From NCBI RefSeq assembly GCF_020520425.1, contig NC_079487.1:129664385-129728384 (forward strand): a stretch of 64,000 nt of DNA. The letters are read 5' to 3'. Under the pieces are notes generated by a model. That model was not told the origin of the DNA, searched no databases, and saw only the letters and a list, made by a program, of their open reading frames with translations. This stretch comes from Spinacia oleracea. Lineage: Eukaryota; Streptophyta; Magnoliopsida; Caryophyllales; Amaranthaceae. How positions within the stretch are numbered: the first letter of the stretch is position 1; every line of letters begins with the position of its first letter. The translations under genes and the position numbers were made by a program. Below are positions 47,176 through 56,694 of the stretch, one piece after another.

Positions 47176-49836
47176 TTTAAAAAATTTACACCTACGATAG
47201 TCTGAAATGGGGATTTATTAGGGATACTTTAGTTGGTTTTAAGTTCCCAGGCACTATGATTGATCTTATCATGAATTGTATCTCTAATGCTAAAATTTCA
47301 GTTCTCTGAATGGGGAAATCACTAGGGAGTTTAGACCGTTAAGGGGGATTCGTCAAGGGAATCCTCTATCTTCATATATCTTTGTCCTATGTCTAGAAAG
47401 ACTGTCTTTGATGATTGAAAATAGGGTTTTGGGTAAATCTTGGACTCCTTTAAAGGTTTCAAAATCTATTTCTCTTTCCCGTATTTTTTACGCAGATGAT
47501 GTTTTCCTCTTTGGTTCAGCAAACATTAGCACTTTGGATTGTATTATGCAAACTTTGGAGGATTTTGGAATAGCTTCTGGGTTACGTATAAACCCACAAA
47601 AATCTTCCCTTATTTTCCCTTCTAAGATGTGCCATTCTATTAGACATGATCTGGCGTCCAGATATGATTTAAAATCCAGTACTTCCTTTGGGAAATATTT
47701 AGGAGTTCGGATTAGTGCAAACAGATTAAAAATTAGTAATTATGCTGATCTTCTTCAAAAAACTACAGATAGAATAAGAGGTTGGCAGGCAAAGCTTCTT
47801 AATATGGCTGGTAGATGCACTATGATTAAGTCTGTCCTTAATTCTTACCCTGTTTATTCTATGCAAACTTGCATCTTGCCAGTTACTGTCTTAAACATTT
47901 TGGAGAAAAGTTATATAAAATTTTTATGGAATAAAGTGGATAGGTCTAGATACATTCCACGGACAGTGTGGCATAATATTACTAAACCAATGAATACGGG
48001 AGGATTAGGTATTAGAAGTTTAAAGGATTGGAATTTAACTTTTATGGCTAAATTAGGATGGACAATCTTAACTCAACCACAAAAGTTATGGGTTAAAATT
48101 GTTTCTAATAAGTATCTTCGAAATGCAGCTTTTTTTGATGTTACTCCTAAAGCTTATAACTCTCCGTTATGGAAGGATATCCTAAAGGGGCGGGATATTT
48201 TAAAAAAGGGTGTTCAAATAGGAATTGGTAATGGTAAATCGACCTTGCTTTGGTATCATCATTGGGTTGGTGATGGGCCGATTTATACAATGTTAGCAGT
48301 TGATGTGCCAAATAATAAAGCTCATTGGTTTGTGTGTAATATAATTAGGAATGGTTCTTGGTATCTTAAGGATATAGAATATCTCTTACCAAATAATATT
48401 AAATTACAAATCCTAGCCACCCCACTTCCTCAATCCTCAAATATGGAGGATTTCATCAGGTGGACCCCATCCAAAAAAGGGTCATTCACCATAAAATCAG
48501 CATACAGACTTTGTACTCCCTCCCCTATCATTAATAGTTTCCCTTGGAAAGGTTTCTGGAAAGTCAAGGCTCCCTTTAAATATAAAATTCTAATGTGAAA
48601 TTGTGTTAATGAAATACTTCCTGTTGCGGAAAAGCTAAACTATTTTATTCCTGACATAAGTGCCATGTGCAGCAGATGTTCTCAATCATCGGAAACTCAC
48701 ATTCATATTTTCAGAGATTGTGCGTCTTCAGCAATCCTTTGGAATTATATATTCCAAAGATTAAAGATTCCAGATAAATTTAATTTCCATCTTTTCAGCA
48801 ACTCTTCCTGGACGGATTGGATTGAATATAACTTGAAAATTTCTAGTACGTGAATGGAAACTTCTTTTTATTACAGCTTGCTGGCATATTTGGAAGCATA
48901 GAAACATGGCAGTCTTTGAGAAGAAAATGGTTACATCATTCTCTATTTATAATTCCTTTTATGTGGATTGGCATCTAACTTCTGGTATTTTCAAGATAAA
49001 GGAAAAGGAAGAATGGATGAGATATATAACCCACGTCCTTCTTAGACTCCTCCTGCTCCTGGTTTTATGAAACTCAACACTGATGGGGCATGGAAGGGAA
49101 TAGATGAGGCTGGAGGGGGTGGCGTGCTGAGAAGGGAAAATGGAGATTGGTATCTTGGATTCTCAAGCAAATTTAATGCCAAAACTCCATTGGTTGCTGA
49201 ACTTTTGGTAATGAGGGAGGGGCTTACAATGGCAAAGGCTTTTAAGGTGCCAAAGCTTGAAGTGGAAACTGATGCTGAATCTTTAATTTTTATGCTGGAT
49301 ACATCCGGGTGTGAATCCTTATCCACATCACGAGCTAGCTGCTGTTATTTCAGATGCGAGGAACCAGATTAATGAGAATTGGGTGATTGTGTTCAAACAC
49401 GTTCCAAGGCACAAAAACATGGTTGCTCATCACTTGGCAGCAATGGCAATGGAGATGGTTGTGGGACATGTCACCCATTTTGAAGTTCCAGCAAGGGCTA
49501 TCAATGATTTTGAAAAGGATAAGGCTGCAATTGATAGGTTTGTGGGTGGGTCTTCCACTAATTAGTTCTGGTTCTGTTGGTTTGCTCTCTTAACAAGTTC
49601 TTGAATGAGTAATCTGATCTGTGGGGAGATCCTTTCTTTTGTAATGAATGTTAATAAGGTAGCTAATATGTGTGTTTATGGTACACTTTGGAACAGAGTT
49701 TTATTTTGGGTGGGCTTTGTTCCCTGCTACTTCGTTTTATACAGTTAAGCGAAGTGGGAGCTCTTTTGGTGTATGTATAACTGCTGTAACATACTTTAAG
49801 TAGTTTAATAATATTTCTCAGTTTTATGTTAAAAAA
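47176..49836 (+). mobile_element. 5'-truncated L1-type LINE with reverse transcriptase and RNase H domains
   Basis: The 12-bp duplication AACAATGTTTAT flanks it (47164-47175 and 49837-49848), with an A-run before the right copy. The first 25 bp are not LINE-like; the LINE reads from about 47200. The RT part has LRGIRQGNPLSSYIFVLCLE and YADDVFLF (catalytic YADD), then GIASGLRINPQKS and a zf-RVT end (CSRCSQSSETHIHIF). A plant-type RNase H domain follows at 49067-49565 (NTDGAWKG, AELLVMREGL, ETDAES). Breaks: a frameshift near 47305, a TGA at 48596-48598 where Trp is expected, further shifts near 48850 and 49310, and His instead of Asp in MVAHHLAA. It has about half the usual length and is not mobile on its own. 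Confidence 0.9.
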
Positions 49837-49877
49837 AACAATGTTTATGCATGCATGCGTGGTCGTGAAAGTAAATA

Positions 49878-50110
49878 CTTCCTCCGTTTAGATATTTGAG
49901 ATGTTGGTCATTTTCACGCATATCAATTCACAATTTTGATCGTTAATATCTTAAATTTTATTCAAGCAAAAATTATAAAAAATAGATATTTTGAAAATAC
50001 ACATTTAGACAAATCTAACAAGATATCACATGACTATGTTTTAGCTGACATATAAATTACCAACAATAGTATAAAAAGTCAAAACGTTACGAGTATTTTA
50101 AACGGAGGTG
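49878..50110. mobile_element. Stowaway-type MITE, 233 bp
   Basis: The ends CTTCCTCCGTTTAGATATTT and TATTTTAAACGGAGGTG are inverted repeats with TA on both sides (49876-49877 and 50111-50112). It lies 30 bp downstream of the LINE. Confidence 0.7.
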
Positions 50111-50270
50111 TAATTAATCTAAGCGAATTAAAGTAAAGAATACGGAGTACTTGAATTGACTTACTTTTAAAAAATTAAATATTGAACAATTAGAGGCAAA
50201 TAAGGTAATTTATGAAGATATCAAATACTTCAAGAATTGGCTTATACTTCGTAGAAAAAAGATTAACTAA

Positions 50271-50557
50271 GGGCCAGCTTGTTTGGTTGATATGGGAATT
50301 TAATTCCCATAATTCAAGGAAAATTACCTCTCTTGTTAAACTCATGGGGACTTCCTTAAGCTGTTTGGTTTACAACATAGGAAGTAGAAATTCCCATGAA
50401 TATGGACTAGGTAATTTATTTCTCATGTTTTGTAGGAATTTCACCTTCCCATGAATAACAACTTCTTCATTTTTTTTGTCAACCAAACAACTACCCTATC
50501 TATAAATTACCATAAATTTCCACTTCTCACATTTTTAATTGTCAACCAAACAACCCC
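50271..50557. mobile_element. Tourist-like MITE, 287 bp, TAA TSD
   Basis: The ends GGGCCAGCTTGTTTGGTTG and CAACCAAACAACCCC are inverted repeats, with TAA on both sides (50268-50270 and 50558-50560). The interior repeats GGGAATTTAATTCCC-type palindromic sequence. Confidence 0.75.
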
Positions 50558-50560
50558 TAA

Positions 50561-51285
50561 AATGTAGGAAGCGCGCTTAGTGATATAACACGTAAAGTAG
50601 GCACATATAATCCTCATTTACGACTGTAAAAAAAAGCCTCATTTATGAAAAATAAGCACAAGCCCGTCACGAATTTTTGACTATTAATTTCCGGACCAAG
50701 TTTTAAAATTTTTATTTTTGGGGGGACAATAGAGGTTTTTTTTTCTTTTACAGATAATACAAACTTTTTTTCCCTTTGACTTGAAGGATTATTCTTGCGT
50801 AGACTTGGTCCACAATAATATTAGCGTGGACCCAAAATCATTAATTTTCTCTAACACCATTTTTACACTCATAGTTACATTTATTGTTCATATACGGAGT
50901 ATTAACTATAATAAATTAAACACCAAAATTCTTAGACATAGTAACCATTTTTTGAAGTATAGTAACCCTATGTATTTTTTTTTTGCTAGAAGTAATAATT
51001 GAATTGAACAAATAAGCGCAAAACTAGATTATGTCTACGAGGCCAAGCCAAATAGACACAATATGAGAAAAGTTTGACAACCAAGCAGGAAACTCCAAAG
51101 CACTAAAAGACTATTAAAGATTATAAAGCTTCAAACCATATAATCCTATATTTTTAAAAGCGAATTGTGACTTAAAATCACATTATTCAAGCACAGCATG
51201 TATCAACGACACTAATATGATATATTTTTTAATAATAATCCTAATAAAATGCCAAAATAAATTAGGAATAAATTGTTGACTTTAT
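50561..51285. other. Intergenic DNA, no gene seen
   Basis: AT-rich sequence with no recognisable transposon end or gene. It is followed directly by the long-TIR element at 51295. Confidence 0.5.
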
Positions 51286-51294
51286 TTTAAATTA

Positions 51295-51683
51295 GGATTT
51301 TTTGTCATTTAACACCTTAAAAAAAACTAGTTTTTGTAATTTAACACCTTACTTATTTTTTATTGTTTTTAAACACCTTAAAAAACAAAAAAAAATTAGA
51401 AATCAACACCACTTCACAATTTTTGTTAGAAAAATCATTAGTTTTTAACTAAGCTAAAGTTCCCAAGGCATGATATTGTGGTAAACAACTCTTTTTACCA
51501 TCAAATTATGCTTTGGAAGTTATAGCATGATTAAAAATCAACGTTTTTTTTCTTATGGAAATCGTTAAGCGGTGTTGGTTTATAAATTTTTAGATTTTTA
51601 AGGTGTTTAAATATAATAAAAAATAAGTAAGGTGTTTAATTACAAAAACTGATTTTTTTAAGGTGTTAAATGACAAAAAATCC
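51295..51683. mobile_element. Mutator-like MITE, 389 bp, long TIRs and 9-bp TSD
   Basis: The ends GGATTTTTTGTCATTTAACA and TGTTAAATGACAAAAAATCC are inverted repeats that continue for about 90 bp through several AACACCTTA blocks. The 9-bp duplication TTTAAATTA is at 51286-51294 and 51684-51692. The central 200 bp are unique and non-coding. The size of the TSD and the long arms point to the Mutator superfamily. Confidence 0.8.
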
Positions 51684-51722
51684 TTTAAATTATGGTCCAT
51701 AATAAATTAGTGTGGACCCAAC

Positions 51723-52139
51723 TAAAGATGGTTGTGGGCCGGGCCGGGTCGTGCTTCGTGCCGAGCCCACGGGTCGTGGGCCTAACCGTGTCGGGCCCAC
51801 GCCATGCCCACGTTGTTTTGTGTCGTGCCGGGCCGGGCCGAAAAATTAAAAATAAGGCCCAGGCCCGGCCCAAGCCCACGTGCTTTCGTGCCGGGCCGGC
51901 CCGTCGTGCCTAGGCTAATTTGACTAAATTTAACGTGCTTTGTCGTGCCGGGTCGAGTCGTGCCGTGCCTTGTCGTGCTTTTTCCAAAAAAGTAAGGCCC
52001 AGGCCCGGCCCACGGCCCACGACTTCGTGCCCGTGCCGGGCCGTGCCGGGCCGTGCCTTTTGCGTGCTCGTGCCGGGGCGTGTTTTTTTCGTACCGGGTC
52101 AGGTCGGCTTCCGGCCGGCCCGGCCCACAACCATCTTTA
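51723..52139. mobile_element. GC-rich non-autonomous hAT-type element, 417 bp, with 8-bp TSD
   Basis: The ends TAAAGATGGTTGTGGGCC and GGCCCACAACCATCTTTA are perfect inverted repeats, and GACCCAAC is duplicated at 51715-51722 and 52140-52147. The interior is made of CGTGCCGGGCC, GTCGTGCC and AGGCCCAGGCCCGGCCCA repeats, far richer in GC than its surroundings. The Arg/Pro-rich frames seen on both strands are products of these repeats. Confidence 0.9.
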
Positions 52140-52289
52140 GACCCAACCCATTTAAAAATTCCTATTGACGGAACAGTTAAAAAAAATTTGGGTACGATTG
52201 AGGCACAATGGATGAAAACAGTAGAAGTTAAAGGTAGGAAAACACCAGACAAAAGATGAATTATTAAGTAAATCAATAATTTGAGTATA

Positions 52290-53183
52290 ATTACAACGAA
52301 ACTTAGAGCTTCACCGATCTAACTGCGACTCTTCTGAAAGAAAACTGCGGATCCTATCGCGTCAATTCTCAGGTAGCCGGCTATCAACTCACCGTTGATC
52401 TCCAATTCAACCCTATCTTCAGGTACTTTTCTCTTTCATCTCACTTCAACTAATTTTGCCCCCTTTTTTGATTTTGTGTTCTGGGTTCTTCCGAAACTTG
52501 AATTTTGATGATTTGATGTTTATGGGTTTGATCTCAAATATTATTGGGTTAATTACCGATCAACTGATGTAAAATTTTGCGCGATTGATTTTTAAGGTCT
52601 TCAATTTTTCAATGTTTGCAGCAAAGGTTAGTGCCTTCGATGTGACAGATTGATTAACTTGAGGGTTTGAGATTTTTAGTTTCAAATAATATTATATGGT
52701 TAGAATTTGAGGGAATTGAAAAATAAATTGTTAATGATTTGGGGTTTGATGATTAGTTCTTGTTTTGGGATTGATTGGTTTTGTTGTTTTTTAGTTAGGT
52801 CCCATGATTGATCGAATTGTTAGGAGGAGGTGAAATTGGATATCCTAACGTTGAATGTTATTCGTTTCGTCGACAATGTATATGTTTGAATTTGGATGAT
52901 GATAGTTCTGGGTTTGATCAAGCATCATGTGATGATGATTTCAGGAACAGTTAGCCCTTGAACGTAGATGTATGTTACCCCCATAATTTTAACTAGAAGA
53001 TATGATTAAGGAAGAAGATAAGAATGCAAGTATAGATCTTGGGTGATTATGTTGTTGGTAGAGTCGAAAGGTTTACAGTGTTGTCGAGAATTGAGTCCTT
53101 TGCTTATTTTTCCCTCAATCCTTTTATTTGAACAATGTAGGTCCTTTGAATCTTGTGGAGTTTGAATCTCTGTAAAATTCAAG
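52290..53183 (+). promoter_or_regulatory. Leader of the V-ATPase subunit D gene with a 5'-UTR intron
   Basis: A probable 5'-UTR intron runs from the donor at 52423 (CTTCAG|GTACTT) to the acceptor AATGTAG ending at 53140. T-rich, intron-like DNA lies between. Leader introns are common in plant housekeeping genes and often raise expression. The transcription start is probably near 52300, but no clear TATA box is visible. The boundaries rest on splice consensus alone. Confidence 0.55.
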
Positions 53184-53963
53184 ATGTCGGGTTCAGGACA
53201 GCGCCTCAATGTCGTGCCAACTGTTACTGTGCTTGGGGTTATCAAAGCCCGTCTTATTGGTGCTACAAGAGGCCATGCTCTGTTAAAGAAGAAGAGTGAT
53301 GCTTTGACTGTACAGTTCCGTGCAATTCTTAAGAAGATAGTCTCCACGAAGGAATCTATGGGGGATATTATGAAAACATCTGCTTTTTCCTTAACTGAAG
53401 CCAAGTATGTTGCTGGAGATAATATTAAACATGTTGTCCTTGAGAATGTCCAAAATGCATCTCTTAAGGTTCGTTCTCGCCAAGAAAATGTTGCTGGGGT
53501 GAAACTTCCCAAGTTTGAGTACTTCACAGAGGGAGACACCAAAAATGATCTTACTGGATTGGCTAGAGGTGGCCAGCAAGTGCAGCTGTGCCGCGGTGCC
53601 TATATAAAAGCCATTGAGGTTCTTGTTGAACTAGCTTCTCTTCAAACTTCGTTTTTAACACTTGATGAAGCTATCAAGACTACTAATCGTAGGGTGAATG
53701 CCCTTGAAAACGTTGTGAAACCGAGGTTGGAAAACACCATCAGCTACATTAAGGGAGAGTTGGATGAGCTGGAAAGAGAAGACTTTTTCAGATTGAAGAA
53801 GATTCAGGGTTTCAAGAGGAAGGAGGTTGAGAAACAGCTTGCAGCTGCTAGACTTTTTGCAGAAGATCAGGTTGTGGAAAAGATTTCTTTGCAGAGAGGG
53901 ATATCAGTCAATGCAGCTCAAAATTTCTTGGCTGCTGAGAAGGACGAAGACATAATCTTTTGA
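53184..53963 (+). CDS. VHA-D: V-type proton ATPase subunit D
   Basis: Central-stalk subunit of the vacuolar H+-ATPase. It couples ATP hydrolysis in the V1 head to rotation of the membrane ring at tonoplast and endomembranes. One exon encodes 259 aa, the family's usual length (Arabidopsis VHA-D has 261) and it has no coding intron there either. The N-terminus has RLNVVPTVTVLGVIKARLIG and ATRGHALLKKKSDALTVQF. The conserved middle LTGLARGGQQVQLCRGAYIK is followed by LASLQTSFLTLDEAIKTTNR and the long C-terminal helix YIKGELDELEREDFFRLKKI; the protein ends EKDEDIIF. Heptad-like helical stretches at both ends form the coiled-coil shaft in the family. The start is the first ATG after the leader intron. 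Nothing appears damaged. Antisense frames here are shadows. Confidence 0.97.
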   Translation: MSGSGQRLNVVPTVTVLGVIKARLIGATRGHALLKKKSDALTVQFRAILKKIVSTKESMGDIMKTSAFSLTEAKYVAGDNIKHVVLENVQNASLKVRSRQENVAGVKLPKFEYFTEGDTKNDLTGLARGGQQVQLCRGAYIKAIEVLVELASLQTSFLTLDEAIKTTNRRVNALENVVKPRLENTISYIKGELDELEREDFFRLKKIQGFKRKEVEKQLAAARLFAEDQVVEKISLQRGISVNAAQNFLAAEKDEDIIF

Positions 53964-54673
53964 TGCAGAGGTTAGTCTATTCGGTTTTTACCTTACAGCT
54001 GTGTGGTTTCAGGTGGTTTGTTTGTAGAAGAAACTTCTCATTCTTTAGTTGAAGTAGCTTGTATGTTTCAAATAAAAGCATATGCCGATTTCTTGTAGAA
54101 TCAATCGGAATTCGTTTATTTTTCAATCATCCTTTGAATAACTTTGGGTTCATATGCCATTGTGAATCATCCTGATTTATTCACCTTGAGAATTCTACTA
54201 TGTATTTTCTGTTTCTTTCTGGTAAAAAGACGAAAGCTTTGTCATTGCCTTTGATCAAGTATGTCTGAGTTTATGGACATTGCTGTACATATGGCTTTGG
54301 CCTTTAATGTTAATTCATTTCTAAATAAGACAAGTTAGTTGAAATTCTTGAATGGAGATGTTCTTATTGCTTATGGGAGTAGTTGGTCGCTTTTATTTAA
54401 ATTAATTACTTATGAATTTCATAAATATATCTCCTTTAGGGCCTTTAAACTCTCCAAAATATTACTCTCTGCAAATCTTTAGGAAGAACAGACCTCTGGT
54501 AGTCTTGAACTCTTGATTAGCTAAGTTTAAGACTGAGTGCAACATGATCTCCCATGCCTTGTCAGGTGGGTTCCATTATTATTGATGATTGTGGTTGTTA
54601 ACTATTGGTCATCTTTGGAGCTTGGAGTTAAAGGATTAGAACTGCGTTATTTGAGTGGTGGATGTAAGCCTTA
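53964..54673. other. 3' UTR of VHA-D and intergenic DNA
   Basis: An AATAAAAGC polyadenylation-like motif lies near 54071. The rest is ordinary AT-rich DNA without a gene. Confidence 0.5.
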
Positions 54674-54904
54674 GGCTATGTTCTCTTCACCTTATTCTTA
54701 CTTATTCTTGTTAAAATCCGACCAAACCAATCCAGTCCATAAGAAAATTTCAGACCAGCCAGAAAAGGCAAAAAAGTGTTCACAAGAAACATTCAGCCCA
54801 GACCAAACGAGAAAATTTCAGACCAGTCCTGACCCAGAAGAATCAGAGCAGACCCGAAACTAGAAAAATTAGACAAGACTTGACCTAGCGAAGAAAACAT
54901 AACC
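54674..54904. mobile_element. MITE of about 231 bp, CAGACCAG-rich
   Basis: The ends GGCTATGTTCTCTTCACC and GCGAAGAAAACATAACC are imperfect inverted repeats, flanked by TTA and TAT. The interior repeats TTTCAGACCAG and CAGACCC. It resembles the sequence at 37565 and that at the right edge of the window, so it is probably one family. Confidence 0.55.
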
Positions 54905-55765
54905 TATGTGTCTGCTTAAAAAAAAAACTGATTGGTGACTATGCTTCTTCTGTTTCTCCCCACTCCCTAGTTTGCGAAATTTTCAATGTTTTAGTGTTTT
55001 TTGGCTGTTGTGAGAGGGGTAGGGGGACTGTTGTGAGAGAACTTTCTATTAGGGAAAAAACAAAGTTTAGAGAGGCTTTCTGATTGAGAAGGCAACCTCC
55101 ACTCTGTTGTTTTCACTAGTATTTAAGAGTGTTTGTCCTGTTGGATGAAGTTTATGATTATTGATCTTCAAAGATCCACATTAGAAGGATTAGATGAAGT
55201 TGTTGAAACTCACTGGTGGAATCTAAAGTGTTGAACGTTCTACCAAATTAAGGATTATACTTTGTTGTAACCATAATGCATGGAGCTCTTTGTCATGGAA
55301 AGATCCATAGCGCTTAGTATATGCGCTTATGGTTGAACATTTTTCCTGTACAAGGAGAATGACTCTTATTTAGGAAAAAGAAACTGAGTCTTTTGATCGA
55401 ATTAACCACAACATGCCCCTACTTGAGGTTTTGAGGGTAAAGGAGAATTTCTAGCTGTTTCACCAAGCCTTTTAGGGAATATGTGACTGCACATCAACCC
55501 CTATTTAGATATTCTTACCAGAGTTGGACCGTTGCTTTCCATAAGTTGGAGAATGTTGAATTAGTATAGAAGAAACAGTATAGTAAAAATTTCGTGACCT
55601 TCTCTTATATCTGAAAAAGAATGTAATTACTAATTAGGCATGAAGATGCAACCATACAATATCAAGTCATAATTTAACTTTACATTTGGAGTTGCTCACT
55701 TTCACGCAAGCACACCCCGGAAAAGAAAAGCAAGATGACGAAAATTCAAAGCAATTAAACCCATC
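54905..55765. other. Intergenic DNA, including the 3' side of the germin-like gene
   Basis: No gene is visible. The segment next to 55766 is the 3' untranslated region of the minus-strand germin-like gene. Confidence 0.5.
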
Positions 55766-56461
55766 TTATAATTCTGTATGTTGGTGTGAAAATGTTGTTT
55801 GGGAGCTGGTGGCATCAGCCTTGTTTAGAGAAGAAAGAGATACAACTCTTTCCTTCATCTTTGTGGCCGCCTCAGAGCTAGAACCAAACACGGCACCTGA
55901 TATGTCAATTAGACCTGGATTTTGGCTGTTGAGGACAGAGAAAATGGTGGCAAACTCATATCCAACGTTGAAACAGAAATGAAGCATACTCTTTGGGATG
56001 ATGAACACGTCACCTTCTCTTAGAACCTTCTGAAACACCTGGTTACTGGTGTCAATAAACCCGACTGTCACAACTCCTTTGCTTACAAAGAGTATCTCTG
56101 CAGCCCTAGGGTGAGAGTGTGGGGTCACTATACCATCTACCTCCAAATCTGTCCGGGCCAATCCGAGGCCCAGGGTGTTAAGGCCCGGGAATTCAGCTGC
56201 AGTCACTATGTTTGTAGAGGATAGGAGGAAGTTAAAGGTATCCCCACGATGTTTGAGGTATGAGGTTTTGAAATCGGAGGCTGTTATATTTGCTGGGTCC
56301 TTGCAAGGAAGGCCGTTGATGAAAGTCGCAGCGTCACAAGTTTTTGAAGTTGGGGTGGCTGCAGGGCAGATATCATGGAGGTTGTCGTTGTCTGCTAAGC
56401 AAACTTTGAGGATAATACTAATGAAGAGAAAACATGAGATGACATGCCAAGAGTTAAACAT
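55766..56461 (-). CDS. Germin-like protein (cupin), secreted
   Basis: Single exon, 231 aa. Residues 1-23 are a signal peptide ending CLA|DND, so the protein goes to the apoplast. The germin Cys pair is Cys32 and Cys53, with one extra Cys42. The cupin metal site is complete: His115, His117 and Glu122 in box 1 (GIVTPHSHPRAAEILFVSKG), and His161 in box 2. Germins bind Mn and form trimers or hexamers; some have superoxide dismutase activity and a few are oxalate oxidases. Which activity applies here cannot be read from sequence. Oddity: box 2 reads PKSMLHFCFN where the family usually has P-x-G. The C-terminus, after GAVFGSSSEAATKMKER, extends with a Ser/Thr-rich tail ending HQHTEL, longer than in most family members. 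It could also be an auxin-binding ABP19/20-type relative. Confidence 0.92.
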   Translation of the reverse strand: MFNSWHVISCFLFISIILKVCLADNDNLHDICPAATPTSKTCDAATFINGLPCKDPANITASDFKTSYLKHRGDTFNFLLSSTNIVTAAEFPGLNTLGLGLARTDLEVDGIVTPHSHPRAAEILFVSKGVVTVGFIDTSNQVFQKVLREGDVFIIPKSMLHFCFNVGYEFATIFSVLNSQNPGLIDISGAVFGSSSEAATKMKERVVSLSSLNKADATSSQTTFSHQHTEL

Positions 56462-56694
56462 TTTTTGTGTTTGTATTTTCTTAAGGTTTTGCGAGTTCTA
56501 TGTGCTTGATAAGCTTGCAGAAGATGAAGATATATATGGATACTTGATTTCTTGGCTTAGAGTTCACTGATTTGTTTCCTGGGAGATAGTGGGGTTGGAT
56601 TATTCTTCAAGTGTAATTACTTAGAAGTAATATAATTGTTGAAGTCTCCTTTGCACCAAAAAGAAATATGCATATGGGACATTTTCTTGATACT
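56462..56694 (-). promoter_or_regulatory. Upstream region of the germin-like gene
   Basis: Only about 230 bp separate the start codon from the tandem array. No unambiguous TATA box stands out; ATATATGGATAC-type sequence near 56530 is a candidate. The position of the array suggests that it lies within or just beyond the promoter. Confidence 0.35.

Noticed and set aside
51782-52276. A 164-codon minus-strand frame and several overlapping Arg/Pro-rich frames
   Set aside because: They lie within the GC-rich hAT-type element and arise from its CGTGCCGGGCC repeats, with open frames on both strands at once.
53006-53542. A 178-codon minus-strand frame
   Set aside because: It is antisense to the VHA-D coding exon.
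56175-56570. A 131-codon plus-strand frame
   Set aside because: It is antisense to the germin-like gene.
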